Assembly: GCA_033558025.1 (NCBI GenBank)
Contig: JAUCEF010000005.1
Coordinates: 7,812,001 to 7,876,000 of the forward strand
Direction: 5' to 3'
Length of the DNA stretch: 64,000 bases
Origin: Phytophthora sp. 'mugwort'
Lineage: Eukaryota > Oomycota > Peronosporomycetes > Peronosporales > Peronosporaceae
In this document: positions 46,331-55,579 of the stretch, in pieces
How positions within the stretch are numbered: position 1 is the stretch's first letter
Layout: every line of letters starts with the position of its first letter
Translations under genes and position numbers: made by a program
The notes under the pieces: generated by a model
Told to the model about the DNA's origin: nothing
The model's database searches: none
Seen by the model: only the letters and a program-made list of their open reading frames with translations

Positions 46331-46777
46331 ACGTTTTCTTATTGCGTCGAAATCCAGAATGCCAGCACGTGGGCGGTACGAATGGCAGAATGGTCAAACG
46401 CGAATGTTCTAAGATGGGACAGGAGCTATTCAAAACAATATTTAACCAGAACCGGTGGGGAGACCTCAGGTCAAATCGTGGATTTGGCAAATAGCTTTTA
46501 GCTCAACCGGTGGAGATGCTCTGAGGACACAATACGGTGTATTGGTAGTTTTATTATAGTTGAAATTGGAAAGAATAAAATATGTTAGGCGAACCCACTT
46601 TATCCGCCACACGGTACTAATATTAGGCATAGACTCGAGGTTTGCCTTCTCTCGAAGGAACTGGTCCATACGGTCCGTCGGGACCGCAGGCACTGCAGCG
46701 TCCGCTGAGGCCACGAAAGAAGCGAGCGTGAGCAGGAGAGCGAGCTTCATCGTTTCGGGGCGTGTTGCTGGTAAGGA

Positions 46778-46794
46778 GCAAATTTGCAAATGAG
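46778..46794 (-). promoter_or_regulatory. oomycete Inr/FPR core promoter of protease copy A
   Basis: CTCATTTGCAAATTTGC fits the oomycete initiator with adjoining flanking promoter region. It lies 28 bases upstream of the ATG at 46750, as in copies B and C. Confidence 0.6.
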
Positions 46795-47200
46795 GTGGAG
46801 TCTAGCCTACAATTTGCGCGCAACCAAGGGGGCTCATACTGGACTGCGACTTCAACGGAGATCGCAATGCGATCATGTTAGACAAACAGCGCCAGAATAT
46901 CAATCGCGTCAGCAGCGTAGACGGATATTCAGACTATAGTCCCCGCTTGTTATCAGTTTGTGGCAGCCGTTCCAGAAAAGCCAGCATCAGTGATCATCAT
47001 CACAAACACTGGAGACAATACTGAGCAGGACCGGTCTCAATGAGACCCATCGATCACTAAAGTTGGACGAGGATTTAACGAAGTCGACTGAGAAGAACAG
47101 CCTTGATACAGAATACCGTACACTCATCCTGGGTTCTGCTGAGTACATGTATACTGGTGGATGCTCGACGAGGGAAGCGAATCGCTTTTTGCGTTGGCCG
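46795..47200. repeat. duplicated 5' flank of the protease genes, copy A
   Basis: The DNA upstream of protease copy A matches the flanks of copies B (56707-57110) and C (58800-59253, inverted), with growing divergence away from the genes. The triplication therefore included several hundred bases of upstream DNA. Confidence 0.75.
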
Positions 47201-47547
47201 ATAAAATTAGAACGTGGACGAAACTGTTTTTCTGCAAAATTTCAGCAAATATTAAACCCGGCGAGCAGCAGCAACCAACAGTAACCACCACCGCTGGACA
47301 TCTACCTTTGAGTCTTTTGCGATGGGCTGCTTCAAAAAAATGTACTTGGGCGACAGTACGATTTCCCTTTACTTGACCAAGGTGGCAATGTATTACTAAT
47401 CACCTGGTCCTTGAACTCACAAGCACGCGATGTAAGTTAAACAGCAACCCTGTTTCATGTATGCTTGCTACCGTACGTTAACTAACTAACTAGTGTCGTG
47501 CCCGTACGGGGAAGCTCTGGATTAGAAGATCGTACTACGGCTCCTAC

Positions 47548-47669
47548 AATTGTTTGCTCGAATGCATCTAAATAATATTTGTAACGTGCCCTGCAATTGT
47601 TTAAATATTATTGTTCGAATGCACTAAATATCATTTAAATATTATTTAGATGCACTCGAACAAACAATT
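47548..47669. repeat. fold-back (hairpin) repeat with 33-base arms
   Basis: AATTGTTTGCTCGAATGCAT with the following TCTAAATAATATTT (47548-47580) is repeated inverted at 47637-47669 with two or three mismatches. A third, partial unit lies between the arms near 47595-47640. It looks like a small MITE or fold-back element; no target duplication was found. Confidence 0.7.
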
Positions 47670-47860
47670 ATAGGGAATGATATAATTGGCGTAGATCCTG
47701 CGCCCATCTGGAGCTTGACGTGTTAGTGCTCTGGTTATGTCCGCTGGCTTTAACCTCTGCCTGGCAACCCTCCTTCCGTATTGTAAATTCCCGCCAAACT
47801 TGCCGATGCTGGTCGGTTCACCAACAATGGTTGAATCGGCCAAACTCATTCCATATCATC

Positions 47861-48191
47861 ACGACTCCGACCGTCGCCGCATTCCGGATAGCATCCGACC
47901 ATATCGCAGAATTTTATATCGCACCAAGTTGTGGAGGCTTTCGTAAAATGACATACAGCCCTTAAAAATCCCCTCGCAAATGACTGGCTCATAGATAGGT
48001 GGCAGCGTAATTAAATCTTGCAAATGAGTGGCACACGTGCAATTTTGACTGCGCCATTTTGCCTGCGACCTCAGTGATCGATTAACCACCTGGCCTTGTG
48101 AATTGAGGGGTTGTGCCCATGCCACTTCTAAGAGGGTTGTCGCTTCCACAAAGAACCGTGGTCGTTAATTCCCCGTCGATCCTCCAGCTGA
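47861..48191 (-). repeat. dispersed repeat (partner at 31286-31600)
   Basis: An inverted copy of the repeat at 31286-31600. It ends exactly where the 3' end of Crypton copy 2 begins (CTCCAG then CTGAGTATCCCC), so the Crypton probably inserted into it. Confidence 0.7.
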
Positions 48192-48231
48192 GTATCCCCT
48201 GCGATGTTGTTGTCTACCCCCCCCCCCCACC

Positions 48232-48292
48232 GATGTAGCTCATTGGAAGAGCTTCCGAAAGGGAAGGAGGTGGTTCGATTCCACCGGTAAAA
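48232..48292 (+). repeat. tRNA-like (SINE-head-like) sequence in Crypton copy 2
   Basis: It has the same A box and B box with perfect T arm as at 25969-26030. The short anticodon arm and unpaired acceptor stem exclude a functional tRNA. It directly follows a run of 12 Cs. Confidence 0.6.
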
Positions 48293-48442
48293 TTTATCTA
48301 TGGTCTATTGACTGTGGCAGACCTCCAAGCGAACGACATCTACGGAGGCACCGACCACAAGGATACGGGTGAATATGACGTGTTGCATTACAGAAGCGGC
48401 CTGAGTGCGCCGTGGTGATGGAGTGGCGTAGGGTCTACAATT

Positions 48443-49843
48443 CTACCGGTGGTGGGAGGCGCTGATGAGGTCGTTGAGGCTTCCCTGGCGATGCAGCCGA
48501 TGAATCTCCTCGAGCACAGCGTTAGATCTCGTTGACGATACGTTTCGTGCGCGGAGGTATGCCAAGACTTTGCTTGACGCTAGCTTTCCAAGATGGCGGA
48601 CGTTATCCTTGTAGCTCGGTAACGACTCGTCGAGCGCGTATCCGTCTTCAATGAAGAGTTGCATGGAGGTCACGAGCTGCTTGGCGTCCGACTTCTTGTG
48701 CTTGTTAGTACTCCGCCATCCACGTGGAACTGCGTGTATCGCAAAAGAGGTGTCGACGAGAGGTATCGTCTTCGATCAGCGTCGGCGCTTCACTAGTACG
48801 TTTTCATCTTCATCTCTTGTCCGCTTTGCTTGACCACCACGGTGTCCTGCTGTACTCTTTCCAGTATCGATGCTTGTAGCTTCTAGCAAGATGACTCGAG
48901 CCTCGAGGCGACAGTTGACCTCGATTAACCTTTCTATCAATGCAGTCTGATGATCGAACGCATCTTTGGTCTTCATGTTTCCTTCCGTCAGGACGTCCGC
49001 GGTGGTGTGAGCGGGTGCAGCAGACCTCGTAAGTTTCTGTGACCAAGCAAGCAGGTTCGACGTGGTCACACCAGAGGCCTTGGCATAGCGCTGGATCGTC
49101 GTCATCGCTGGCCCCTGCACGTTGGTCTTCATCAGCGATGGGTCGTGGATGATGATGGTTGCTGTCAGCATATCTCTCACACCAGCGCAAACCTTGAAGG
49201 CCTTGTTACCCAGCGCATGACTCGCGTTGAAGAGCTTGTGATTAGCCTCCCTAATCTGTTTTTGTGTGGCCGAGTCGAAGACTTCCAGCGACGGAAGAAC
49301 AGAGGCTTGCTTTGGCACCATTCCGCTCAGTAGTTTCGTGAGTTGATGATTTTCTTTCGGAGTATTGAAGACGGAGGCGCAGGCTTTATTCGTTGTGGCT
49401 AAGTTCCAGGCTCCGCGATCGAAGATCCACTGCGCCATCAACTTTGAGCACCCGTTGGAATGCTGAGCACCACCGCGTCGAAACGAATGAGAGGTTAGCG
49501 CCTTTTCCACTACAGCGGGTCTAGCGAAATGATCGAGCAAGCGGTTGACAAGAGCGTGGATACCGATCATCGGCGTCGTGCGGACTGTGCTGCTTCTCGT
49601 CGGCGCCTGAGAAGAACCCAGGGTGCCGCTGTCCTCAAGCAGGTCCAGCAGCGGGATGGCGTCGGTCAGCTCAACGGGGACGTCTTTCGGCTGCACTTGC
49701 AAGTGTTTGAGGAGAGCTGCGCACGGCGATTCCTGCGTAATCAAAGCCAGCGCGAGAGCCAGCAGCGGACAAGTCGCGAAGTCAGCATCGGGGGAGAGTG
49801 ACAGTGCCTGCTCGTACGACGTCTTCATGCGGATGAAGAACAC
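48443..49843 (-). pseudogene. Crypton tyrosine recombinase, copy 2, same in-frame stop
   Basis: The frame, motifs (RMKTS, HSFRRGGAQH) and the single TGA (48776-48778) are as in copy 1. A shared nonsense change means the copies arose, or were made uniform, after the gene was already broken, or that the stop is tolerated. Confidence 0.75.
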
Positions 49844-50338
49844 GCCGCCAGCACCTATTTAGAGCTGCTGCTTCCGAACGAAGGTCAGGTCCGAAGCGCG
49901 GCTAAAGAGGTACCACAAGAGGCATAACAGAGCTATATTTTGGTAGTCCTACGCGTAGCTAGCCGTTCAATACAAATAGCTTGTCATCTTCTTGGAATCC
50001 TCCTTCGTGCGTGCAACCGCCTTCTTTACAAATCCACCACTTTTGCGCTTGATGCAGTGCTTCTCAGGCGTGCGCCCCATGCTCAGCAGCTGCCGTGCTA
50101 CAGTGCCGCCTTGGACAGGATACTCGTCCAGCAGCCAGCACTTCACCTAGAGGAAGTATTGAGCGACGGAGTGGCGTGACAGGTGAGCTTCAAGTCGTTC
50201 AGGTTCATCGTTATTGGTCGGAGAGGCGGCAAATATGCGTGCGATACGTGGCACACCACACGTTTGTAGCACGATACACATATCTGGGCATTAGCTCCGA
50301 CCAGATACGTCGGAATCGCTATGCTTCCGACTGCAACC

Positions 50339-51003
50339 TCTATTCGCGTTCTTATTGGATGAAACTGAAATTTTTAAAGCGATTTGACTTGCCAAAAACT
50401 TTGAAGCTGGTTTTTATTGGCTAAAATGAATCGGAGAATAATCTCACTGGCTAATATGCACTATACTATGATCAAGTTTGGTCGAAGAGATAATGTTATT
50501 CGTCCATACCATAAAATATCCGACCGAAGGACCTATCCAACCTGTACCAAACATATGGTACATCCCGAGTTAAATTATGCATTACATGTTATGGGACACA
50601 CCAAGCATTAACACTTACAATTTTTTTTAACCAAAGGCGGCAACAACGGCGAGGGCGACGGGAGCGGTCGGCGTGGACGAGCGGCGTGAGCATGCGGCCG
50701 CAATACGGGCGGCACGTCGGAGAGCGACAGGGGTGGTCGATTGGGGCGGGCGGTCTGCGAACGGCGTGGACGGGCGACATGAGATCGGGTGGGCTGACGG
50801 CAGGACGGACGGCGGCGTGGACGGGCATCTTGGATGGGCGGCGTCTGCGTGCGGCAGCAGGACGGGTGGCAGGACGGACAACGACAGGAGATCGGCGAGG
50901 GCGGGTGGTTTGGGGTGTGTGTGTGTGGCTAGCTGCAGCCCACAGCAGGGATTAATAAGTCACTGATGAAATAAAGCGTTTGAATTAACATGGTACTAAT
51001 TGT
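50339..51003. other. Crypton flank and G-rich degenerate repeat
   Basis: To about 50560 this is the diverged flank shared with copy 1. From 50640 to 50930 the plus strand is G-rich with loose GGACGGGC-type repeats, open in several frames only because of its composition. No gene is supported. Confidence 0.5.
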
Positions 51004-51465
51004 CTACTGCCATAACGCTTTGTCGTTGAAAAAAAGCTTCTTGAACTGCATTCGCACCAAGTTGGAGTTGAACTTATGGAGAAGCAACAGATTCGGGTCG
51101 CGAAGGAGCGCTCGGTTCACGTCGCGCATGAAGTACAGCACGAATATACCGCAATCAAAGCTGTTGTGTTGTAGCGGGTTGGTCCGTACGCGCCTGGTCG
51201 CATATATAACTCGCTTGTTGCCATACTTCTCCATCGCCTCTGCCTTGAAATACCCTCCAAGAGTTGTCCCGAGCTCCTGGGTGGAGTGGTACTTCTTCAA
51301 ATCTACGTGCAGCATATACGGTTTTAATCCTTCGATGGCGAGCACTGGGTTTGCATCACCACAACTCCTACGACCGTTCATGCATACTGGGGTAATGACG
51401 GTTTGAAACTTTTCGTACAGAAATCGCGCCGTTATGCCACATATCGCATTGTACATCGCCACCAT
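51004..51465 (-). pseudogene. Ulp1-like cysteine protease fragment of a second element
   Basis: The C-terminal half of a C48 domain: an open frame of 153 codons with the Gln/Cys box QHNSFDCGIFVLYFMRDVN. The His/Trp part is not in the same frame. It differs strongly from the MULE domain at 26977 and from the one at 54281, so it belongs to a different family. It is likely a transposon remnant. Confidence 0.6.
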
Positions 51466-51814
51466 GCTGCTCTTTTTTTGTACCCGCTTAGTATAATTCC
51501 AAATAGCGGCATTCGAAATTGAAGGCTGCGCCGTTGGCGGTGATGTGCTCTCGGATGAAAATATGACATTACGGTGTCATCTAACCAACTTAGAGGCTCG
51601 AGCGTATCCAGGTTTTCCTGTGTGGCCTAGAGGTGGTACGACTCATCGTCTGGGCTAAAGCAAACAGCCGTAATTCTGCAAACCAATGGGCTATCAGTTG
51701 CATTGGTGGTGACAGGCATTATAACCGTTTCGTCGCCTTCATCAATCACCATGGGAAAGTCTTTGCATCCGATATCCTTCTTCACGCTTGGTCGTTCAAG
51801 TAAACTCGACCGGG

Positions 51815-52025
51815 CTATTGTTTCGGATATACCATACCGGCGCCTGATTGGTCTTTCGGGTATTCTCGACACCGGTGCCTGGGTGATTTCGGGTATAGTC
51901 GACACCGCCTGGAGGTCGTTTCGGGTATAGTCGACACCGGTGCCTGGGTCGTTTTTTTCGGGTATAGTCGACACCGGCGCATGGGTGATTTCGGATATAC
52001 TCGGCGCCGCCTGGGAGGTCGTTTT
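51815..52025. repeat. minisatellite, 33-bp unit, about six copies
   Basis: The unit contains TTTCGGGTATAGTCGACACC and then GGTGCCTGGGTGA. The CGG of the core stands at 51824, 51857, 51890, 51922, 51959 and 51992, that is 32-37 bases apart. The core is shared with the 63-bp array at 52465-52740. Confidence 0.85.
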
Positions 52026-52059
52026 ATATCGTGCAACATAATCAGCAAGTTTATTGCGC

Positions 52060-52464
52060 TTGATGAACCGTGTAAGTCACGAGCTCTGAGCTCCATCGGC
52101 TTTCTCCGCCAACCCTGCCATTTTCTTGACGCACTCTGCAATAATGTCACTACGTGACACGCTTAAACCCTCGATAGCCTTTTGTCTGACGAGACTAACC
52201 AATTCAGGATGGAACTCTTTGATTGGAACAGGAACTCCAGGACGTGTCGCACGTTTTGAAGACGGATCGGCCGGCATGGAAAACAAATCCTCTCCGCCGG
52301 CCAAAATACTGAGTAGCGTCGTGCGGAGTATTAGTTTCATGCGAGACGTCTCGGATGGTCCTTCCTCGCTCCATCACTGCTAGGACGATCTCGATCTTCT
52401 CAGCGATCGTGTGTCGTGTCGTGTCTGTGATGTTACTTCTTGATGTCGTTCCGGAAACTGGCAC
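52060..52464 (-). pseudogene. transposon-derived helix-turn-helix fragment
   Basis: The minus-strand pieces RHTIAEKIEIVLAVMERGRT with IRDVSHETN (about 52440-52340) look like a Psq/CENP-B type helix-turn-helix found in pogo-like transposases. KRATRPGVPVPIKEF and a helical region follow in another frame (52340-52077). No catalytic part was seen. The assignment is tentative. Confidence 0.35.
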
Positions 52465-52740
52465 TCGAAGCTTTTTTAGGCTATTCCAGACGAGGTTTTT
52501 TTCCCTGACATACTCGACAAGGTTTTTCGGGTATTATCGACAATGACTAGATATTGTCAAGGTTTTATTCCTATTCTTGACCATGCTTTTCGGGTATTAT
52601 CGACAATGCCTCAGTATTATCAAGGCTTTACCTCTATTCTCGACAAGGTTTTTCGGATATTATCGACAATGACTCACTATTATCATGGTTTTACTTCTAT
52701 TCTCGGCAAGGTTTTTCGGATACAGTCGGCAGTTACTGAG
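52465..52740. repeat. minisatellite, 63-bp unit, about 3.5 to 4 copies
   Basis: The unit reads TTTTCGGGTATTATCGACAA then a TATTGTCAAGG-like part and CTATTCTCGACAAGG. The CGG cores stand at 52528, 52591, 52654 and 52717, exactly 63 bases apart. Confidence 0.9.
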
Positions 52741-53087
52741 CGTGTCAGACGCGTGGCAGACACGTGGCAGACGAAGAAAGCCTTCCAGTCTAGATTTCAC
52801 CAGCTGTGGGCGCCATGTATACAGGGTCGGGTACATCCGTGCGATCCAGACCATGTGATTAAGGCCGCCCAACGCAGCTTCATGTGCTGAATGATGTTAG
52901 CGTTGAGGGCACCATTCAAGTACAGGTCATGCAGATGCTTCCGAATGGCGGTGGAACCTCGTGTCTGGATGTTGTAGCTGCTGAGGAAGCCAGCACTGCT
53001 GTTTCAGCTTGTTTCCCAAGCCTGATGACTTGGTCGCGGCAGTTGCTCGCACTTGGTCAAACATGAAGCTGTCGGTCAAGAAGACTT

Positions 53088-53288
53088 TCATGAGCTTACA
53101 AGTTGCTTCGCGTTAGGGTGCCGCTGTTTCGACGCGTCAGACTTCCAGAATGGTTCCTGCTCGTACCACTCAAACCACGTGGCGTGAAGGTCAGTCACTG
53201 ACGATCGCCTCTGCTTGGGCTTGTCTGGGTCTTCACTGGGGGCCTGCTGACGTTTCTTCTGATTGTCTTTTGCTGTATACCCATCCAC
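53088..53288 (-). pseudogene. Crypton-like C-terminal domain relic
   Basis: TDLHATWFEWYEQEPFWKSD and NAKQLVSS correspond to the DAKQL region of the Crypton proteins in this window, but the sequence is far from them. It is a fragment of another element of the same type. Confidence 0.5.
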
Positions 53289-53426
53289 CCTAGCTCCTAG
53301 ATTTTTTCAGCGCTCGTATTGACGCTTGATGTACATCCTTAACGGGTCAATGACACTGCATTGATAGTCAATAATCTTGCCCATGCCGCTTGGTTCCGAA
53401 TGTATTGCGGCGGCCTCTCCTTCGCT

Positions 53427-53864
53427 TCATTTATCATTTGCATTTCCACAAGTAATTCCATTTCTACCGGCGGCAAGATGCGACGACCATGCAAGCATCT
53501 CAGTAATCGTCGCTCCAGCATTCACAACAGCCGCCTCGACGCGCCGGAGGGCCAAAGCATCCACTTGAACTTTCTTCATCGTGGGGTAGTGTGAAGTGAG
53601 GTAATCCATCCGATGCTTCCACGGAGATGTTCTGTTTTCGGACGAGCGACAAATCTTCCTCTCAAGTCGAGAGGACGGCCGAAGCAGAAACCCAAAGCAG
53701 TGAAAGCCAAACGAAAAAACAATGCTCGGGCGTGCATACAACTTGTTCTCACGAAGCACTACACATACCTGGCGGAGGTACTCGACGTGCTCTTCCATAC
53801 AATTGTTATGGTTGAATAAGGTCTGCATTTTACGAATTGTCAAAGTTGCCTCGAGCGAAACCAC
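53427..53864 (-). pseudogene. chimeric transposon debris with a Ty3/gypsy RT fragment
   Basis: The first part, CMEEHVEYLRQVCVVLRENKLYARPS (split here as CMEEHVEYLRQV and VLRENKLYARPS), is typical of gypsy reverse transcriptase. The rest of the open frame (LTSHYPTMKKVQVDALALRR) comes from an unknown element. The two were probably joined by insertion. Confidence 0.5.
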
Positions 53865-54280
53865 TCATGGGACCTGAAAGGATTAGCAGAATACTACCGG
53901 TGGGTCTAATCAACAAGTGTACGGCTAAGCTCACCGGGTTTAATCGAAAAATCATTGTGTTATAGAGATGCAATTAAAAAAGCATGGAAATTGTTTGCGT
54001 GGCAGTCTTCGCGAAACTCCACGATAATGTTAACGGGAAGATGGCACGATGCAAGAGCGGCTGCTAAAATGATTAGAAGGACACTGAATTGGATTGCACA
54101 GGTAGATTACTCGTGCTACGGATACTCAAGTTTCTATGTCGAAGCAGATGCAGACAGACAGACCTAAAATGATGGCAAAAATGTCTATCCGGTCGTACAG
54201 AATAAAAAAACAGTTGCTAGACCTAGTGGCAAGATCAGCAACAATTAGCGCCGAATAGATGCGGATAGTCCCCCACAAAA
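53865..54280. other. AT-rich spacer, no supported gene
   Basis: A 70-codon open stretch at 53955-54167 has no recognisable motif. Confidence 0.4.
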
Positions 54281-54770
54281 TTGTTTGACGAAGATCCAAA
54301 CCTCAAAGTGATCGATCCTTCACATGTTGGTGTAGAATGGATAAAATACGGTGGAAACTATCATTTTCGCATTGCTGTAGGGGGTGTATTCAAGGTAGCG
54401 AAGGTGCTGTGCCCGATCAACTCCAATAACGATCATTGGTGTGCAATGTTGATGAACTGGAAAAGGGGCATGATTTACTGCTACGATTCCATGGCGTAGT
54501 CGCACCAAATGGTATCAGTGCCGCGGCATAATGACTAATACCAATGGTACCAGAAGCGGTGAGTCCCGGCTTCCGCTTGGTGGCCCACGACCCCGGCTTA
54601 GAAATCCAAACAGACAGCTACAATTGCGTTGTTTACGTCCTGCTGGCTTTCGAGATGTTTTATGGATCCGTCCCTTGGGCACATGAGTAAGAAGACACTA
54701 CAGAGCATATGTTATCGATACCTGCGCATGTGTATGAAGAGTAAGGAGTTCGTGACAGGCCTAAGCCACC
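54281..54770 (+). pseudogene. Ulp1-like cysteine protease relic 3
   Basis: The His/Trp box NNDHWCAML and Asp box CYDSM are open up to 54499. The Cys box TDSYNCVVYVLLAFEMFYGS follows in a different frame (about 54605-54665), with Val in place of the usual Gly after NC. It most resembles the MULE-linked domain at 26977. Confidence 0.6.
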
Positions 54771-55579
54771 AACACATCATTTCTTTTTGCTATTTCAGCC
54801 TCGTGTTATCATGAACTTGGTTATAATTCAGATCTGTATGCTGGTATCTTTTTGGCGCCGTAGTCTATGAGCTGCACACGGGCATTTAGCTATCCGGCTA
54901 GACGAATCAGTGTGTACTATACAGCACTGGCTTTCTTCAGTTGTTTGCTCAAGTGGGCGCGATGTGTTAAATGCCATTACTGACACGGTTTCCAGAAACT
55001 GTAGTGTAGGTACCTCGATTTATGAAACTTGTGTATAACATCAAAAATATTGGAGAGGATCCAGGAACGGAGCTGATAAACACAATGGGAGACCCTTGTT
55101 CAGTTCTGTACACACGGAAGCGACAGGTAAAGTCGATAAAAATATTCAGGTTAAATGTGCAATCCGGTTCGTGGCACGGTTCATACAAACTTAGGTCAAT
55201 CAAATTCCATGGAACATCTATACTTCGGAAGGGCGACAAGTATATTGAAACCAAGCTTAAAAGCGTGCCATATTGGCACCGTCCACAACTGGTATTTTAC
55301 CTTATCGTTGTATGATGGTTCAATTGGTTGTTACTGGATCCTAATTGGTCGTGGCTGGGTATAATTGCCTCGTATCAGATTTTCCAGTCGGCTAGACGGC
55401 TACCGTTTGATTACCGGTACTGGTGGGTTAGTTTTGTTTTTTTTACGGCTTGTTTAAAAACAAACACCAATAGCAAAGTGGTGTAAACAAGATTAAAAAA
55501 AAAGGAAAACAAGACTGACACTCTTAGCTGCAAAAAACTTCAAGTTAAGGTGAAATTGCCGCGACTAAGGCGAGGATGT
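54771..55579. other. spacer, no supported gene
   Basis: The open stretch at 55022-55315 has no recognisable domain; the region separates transposon debris from protease copy B. Confidence 0.4.

Larger units (their letters stand above)
41968..46521. mobile_element. PIF/Harbinger element 3, interrupted by a Tc1 element
   Basis: The ends resemble those of Harbinger element 1: GAACATCTCCACGGG at the left and, from the other strand, GAGCATCTCCACCGG at the right. Both subterminal regions carry GTCAAATCG-ATTT and TTTAACCAGAAC motifs in inverted order. Target duplication is not clear (TGG against TGA). Without the 1,527 bases of Tc1 plus its TA duplication, the element is about 3.0 kb. It holds a Myb/NAM-like gene (plus strand) and a transposase (minus strand). 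Confidence 0.7.
41098..46750 (-). pseudogene. papain-family cysteine protease copy A, broken by nested transposons
   Basis: This is the third paralogue of the protease genes at 55580 and 59298. The 5' end (signal peptide, 46750 to about 46633) and 3' part (about 41810-41098, with CGSCW, LDHAV and LKNSW) are kept. The intervening gene segment (equivalent to 56282-56547 of copy B, about 266 bases) is gone and about 4.8 kb of foreign DNA stands in its place. It also has a CAA-to-TAA nonsense change after PLSEQ (about 41608), a short deletion near 41465, and a lost stop codon at the end (TAG to CAG). The upstream promoter motif and flank are still recognisable. Confidence 0.9.
48197..50338 (-). 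mobile_element. Crypton-type tyrosine recombinase element, copy 2 (inverted)
   Basis: This is a near-identical inverted copy of 23911-26095. The recombinase proteins differ at one residue in 355 (His for Tyr at DAFD-QTAL). The identity ends sharply on both sides. Beyond 50340 the flank is similar but only about 80% alike to that of copy 1; beyond 48197 there is a different repeat. Microsatellites at the 3' side are shorter than in copy 1. Confidence 0.8.

Noticed and set aside
48232..48292. Functional tRNA gene
   Set aside because: The A and B boxes are good, but the anticodon arm is about six bases short and the acceptor ends do not pair.
50673..50966. Gly/Arg-rich open frames in both directions
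   Set aside because: They follow from G-rich degenerate repeats; open on both strands without any conserved motif.
51627..52150. Proteins with repeated CRLYPK or TIPE motifs
   Set aside because: They are translations of the 33-bp and 63-bp minisatellites, with frames that change between units.
55022..55315. 97-codon plus-strand frame
   Set aside because: No family resemblance, no splice partners, AT-rich spacer composition.
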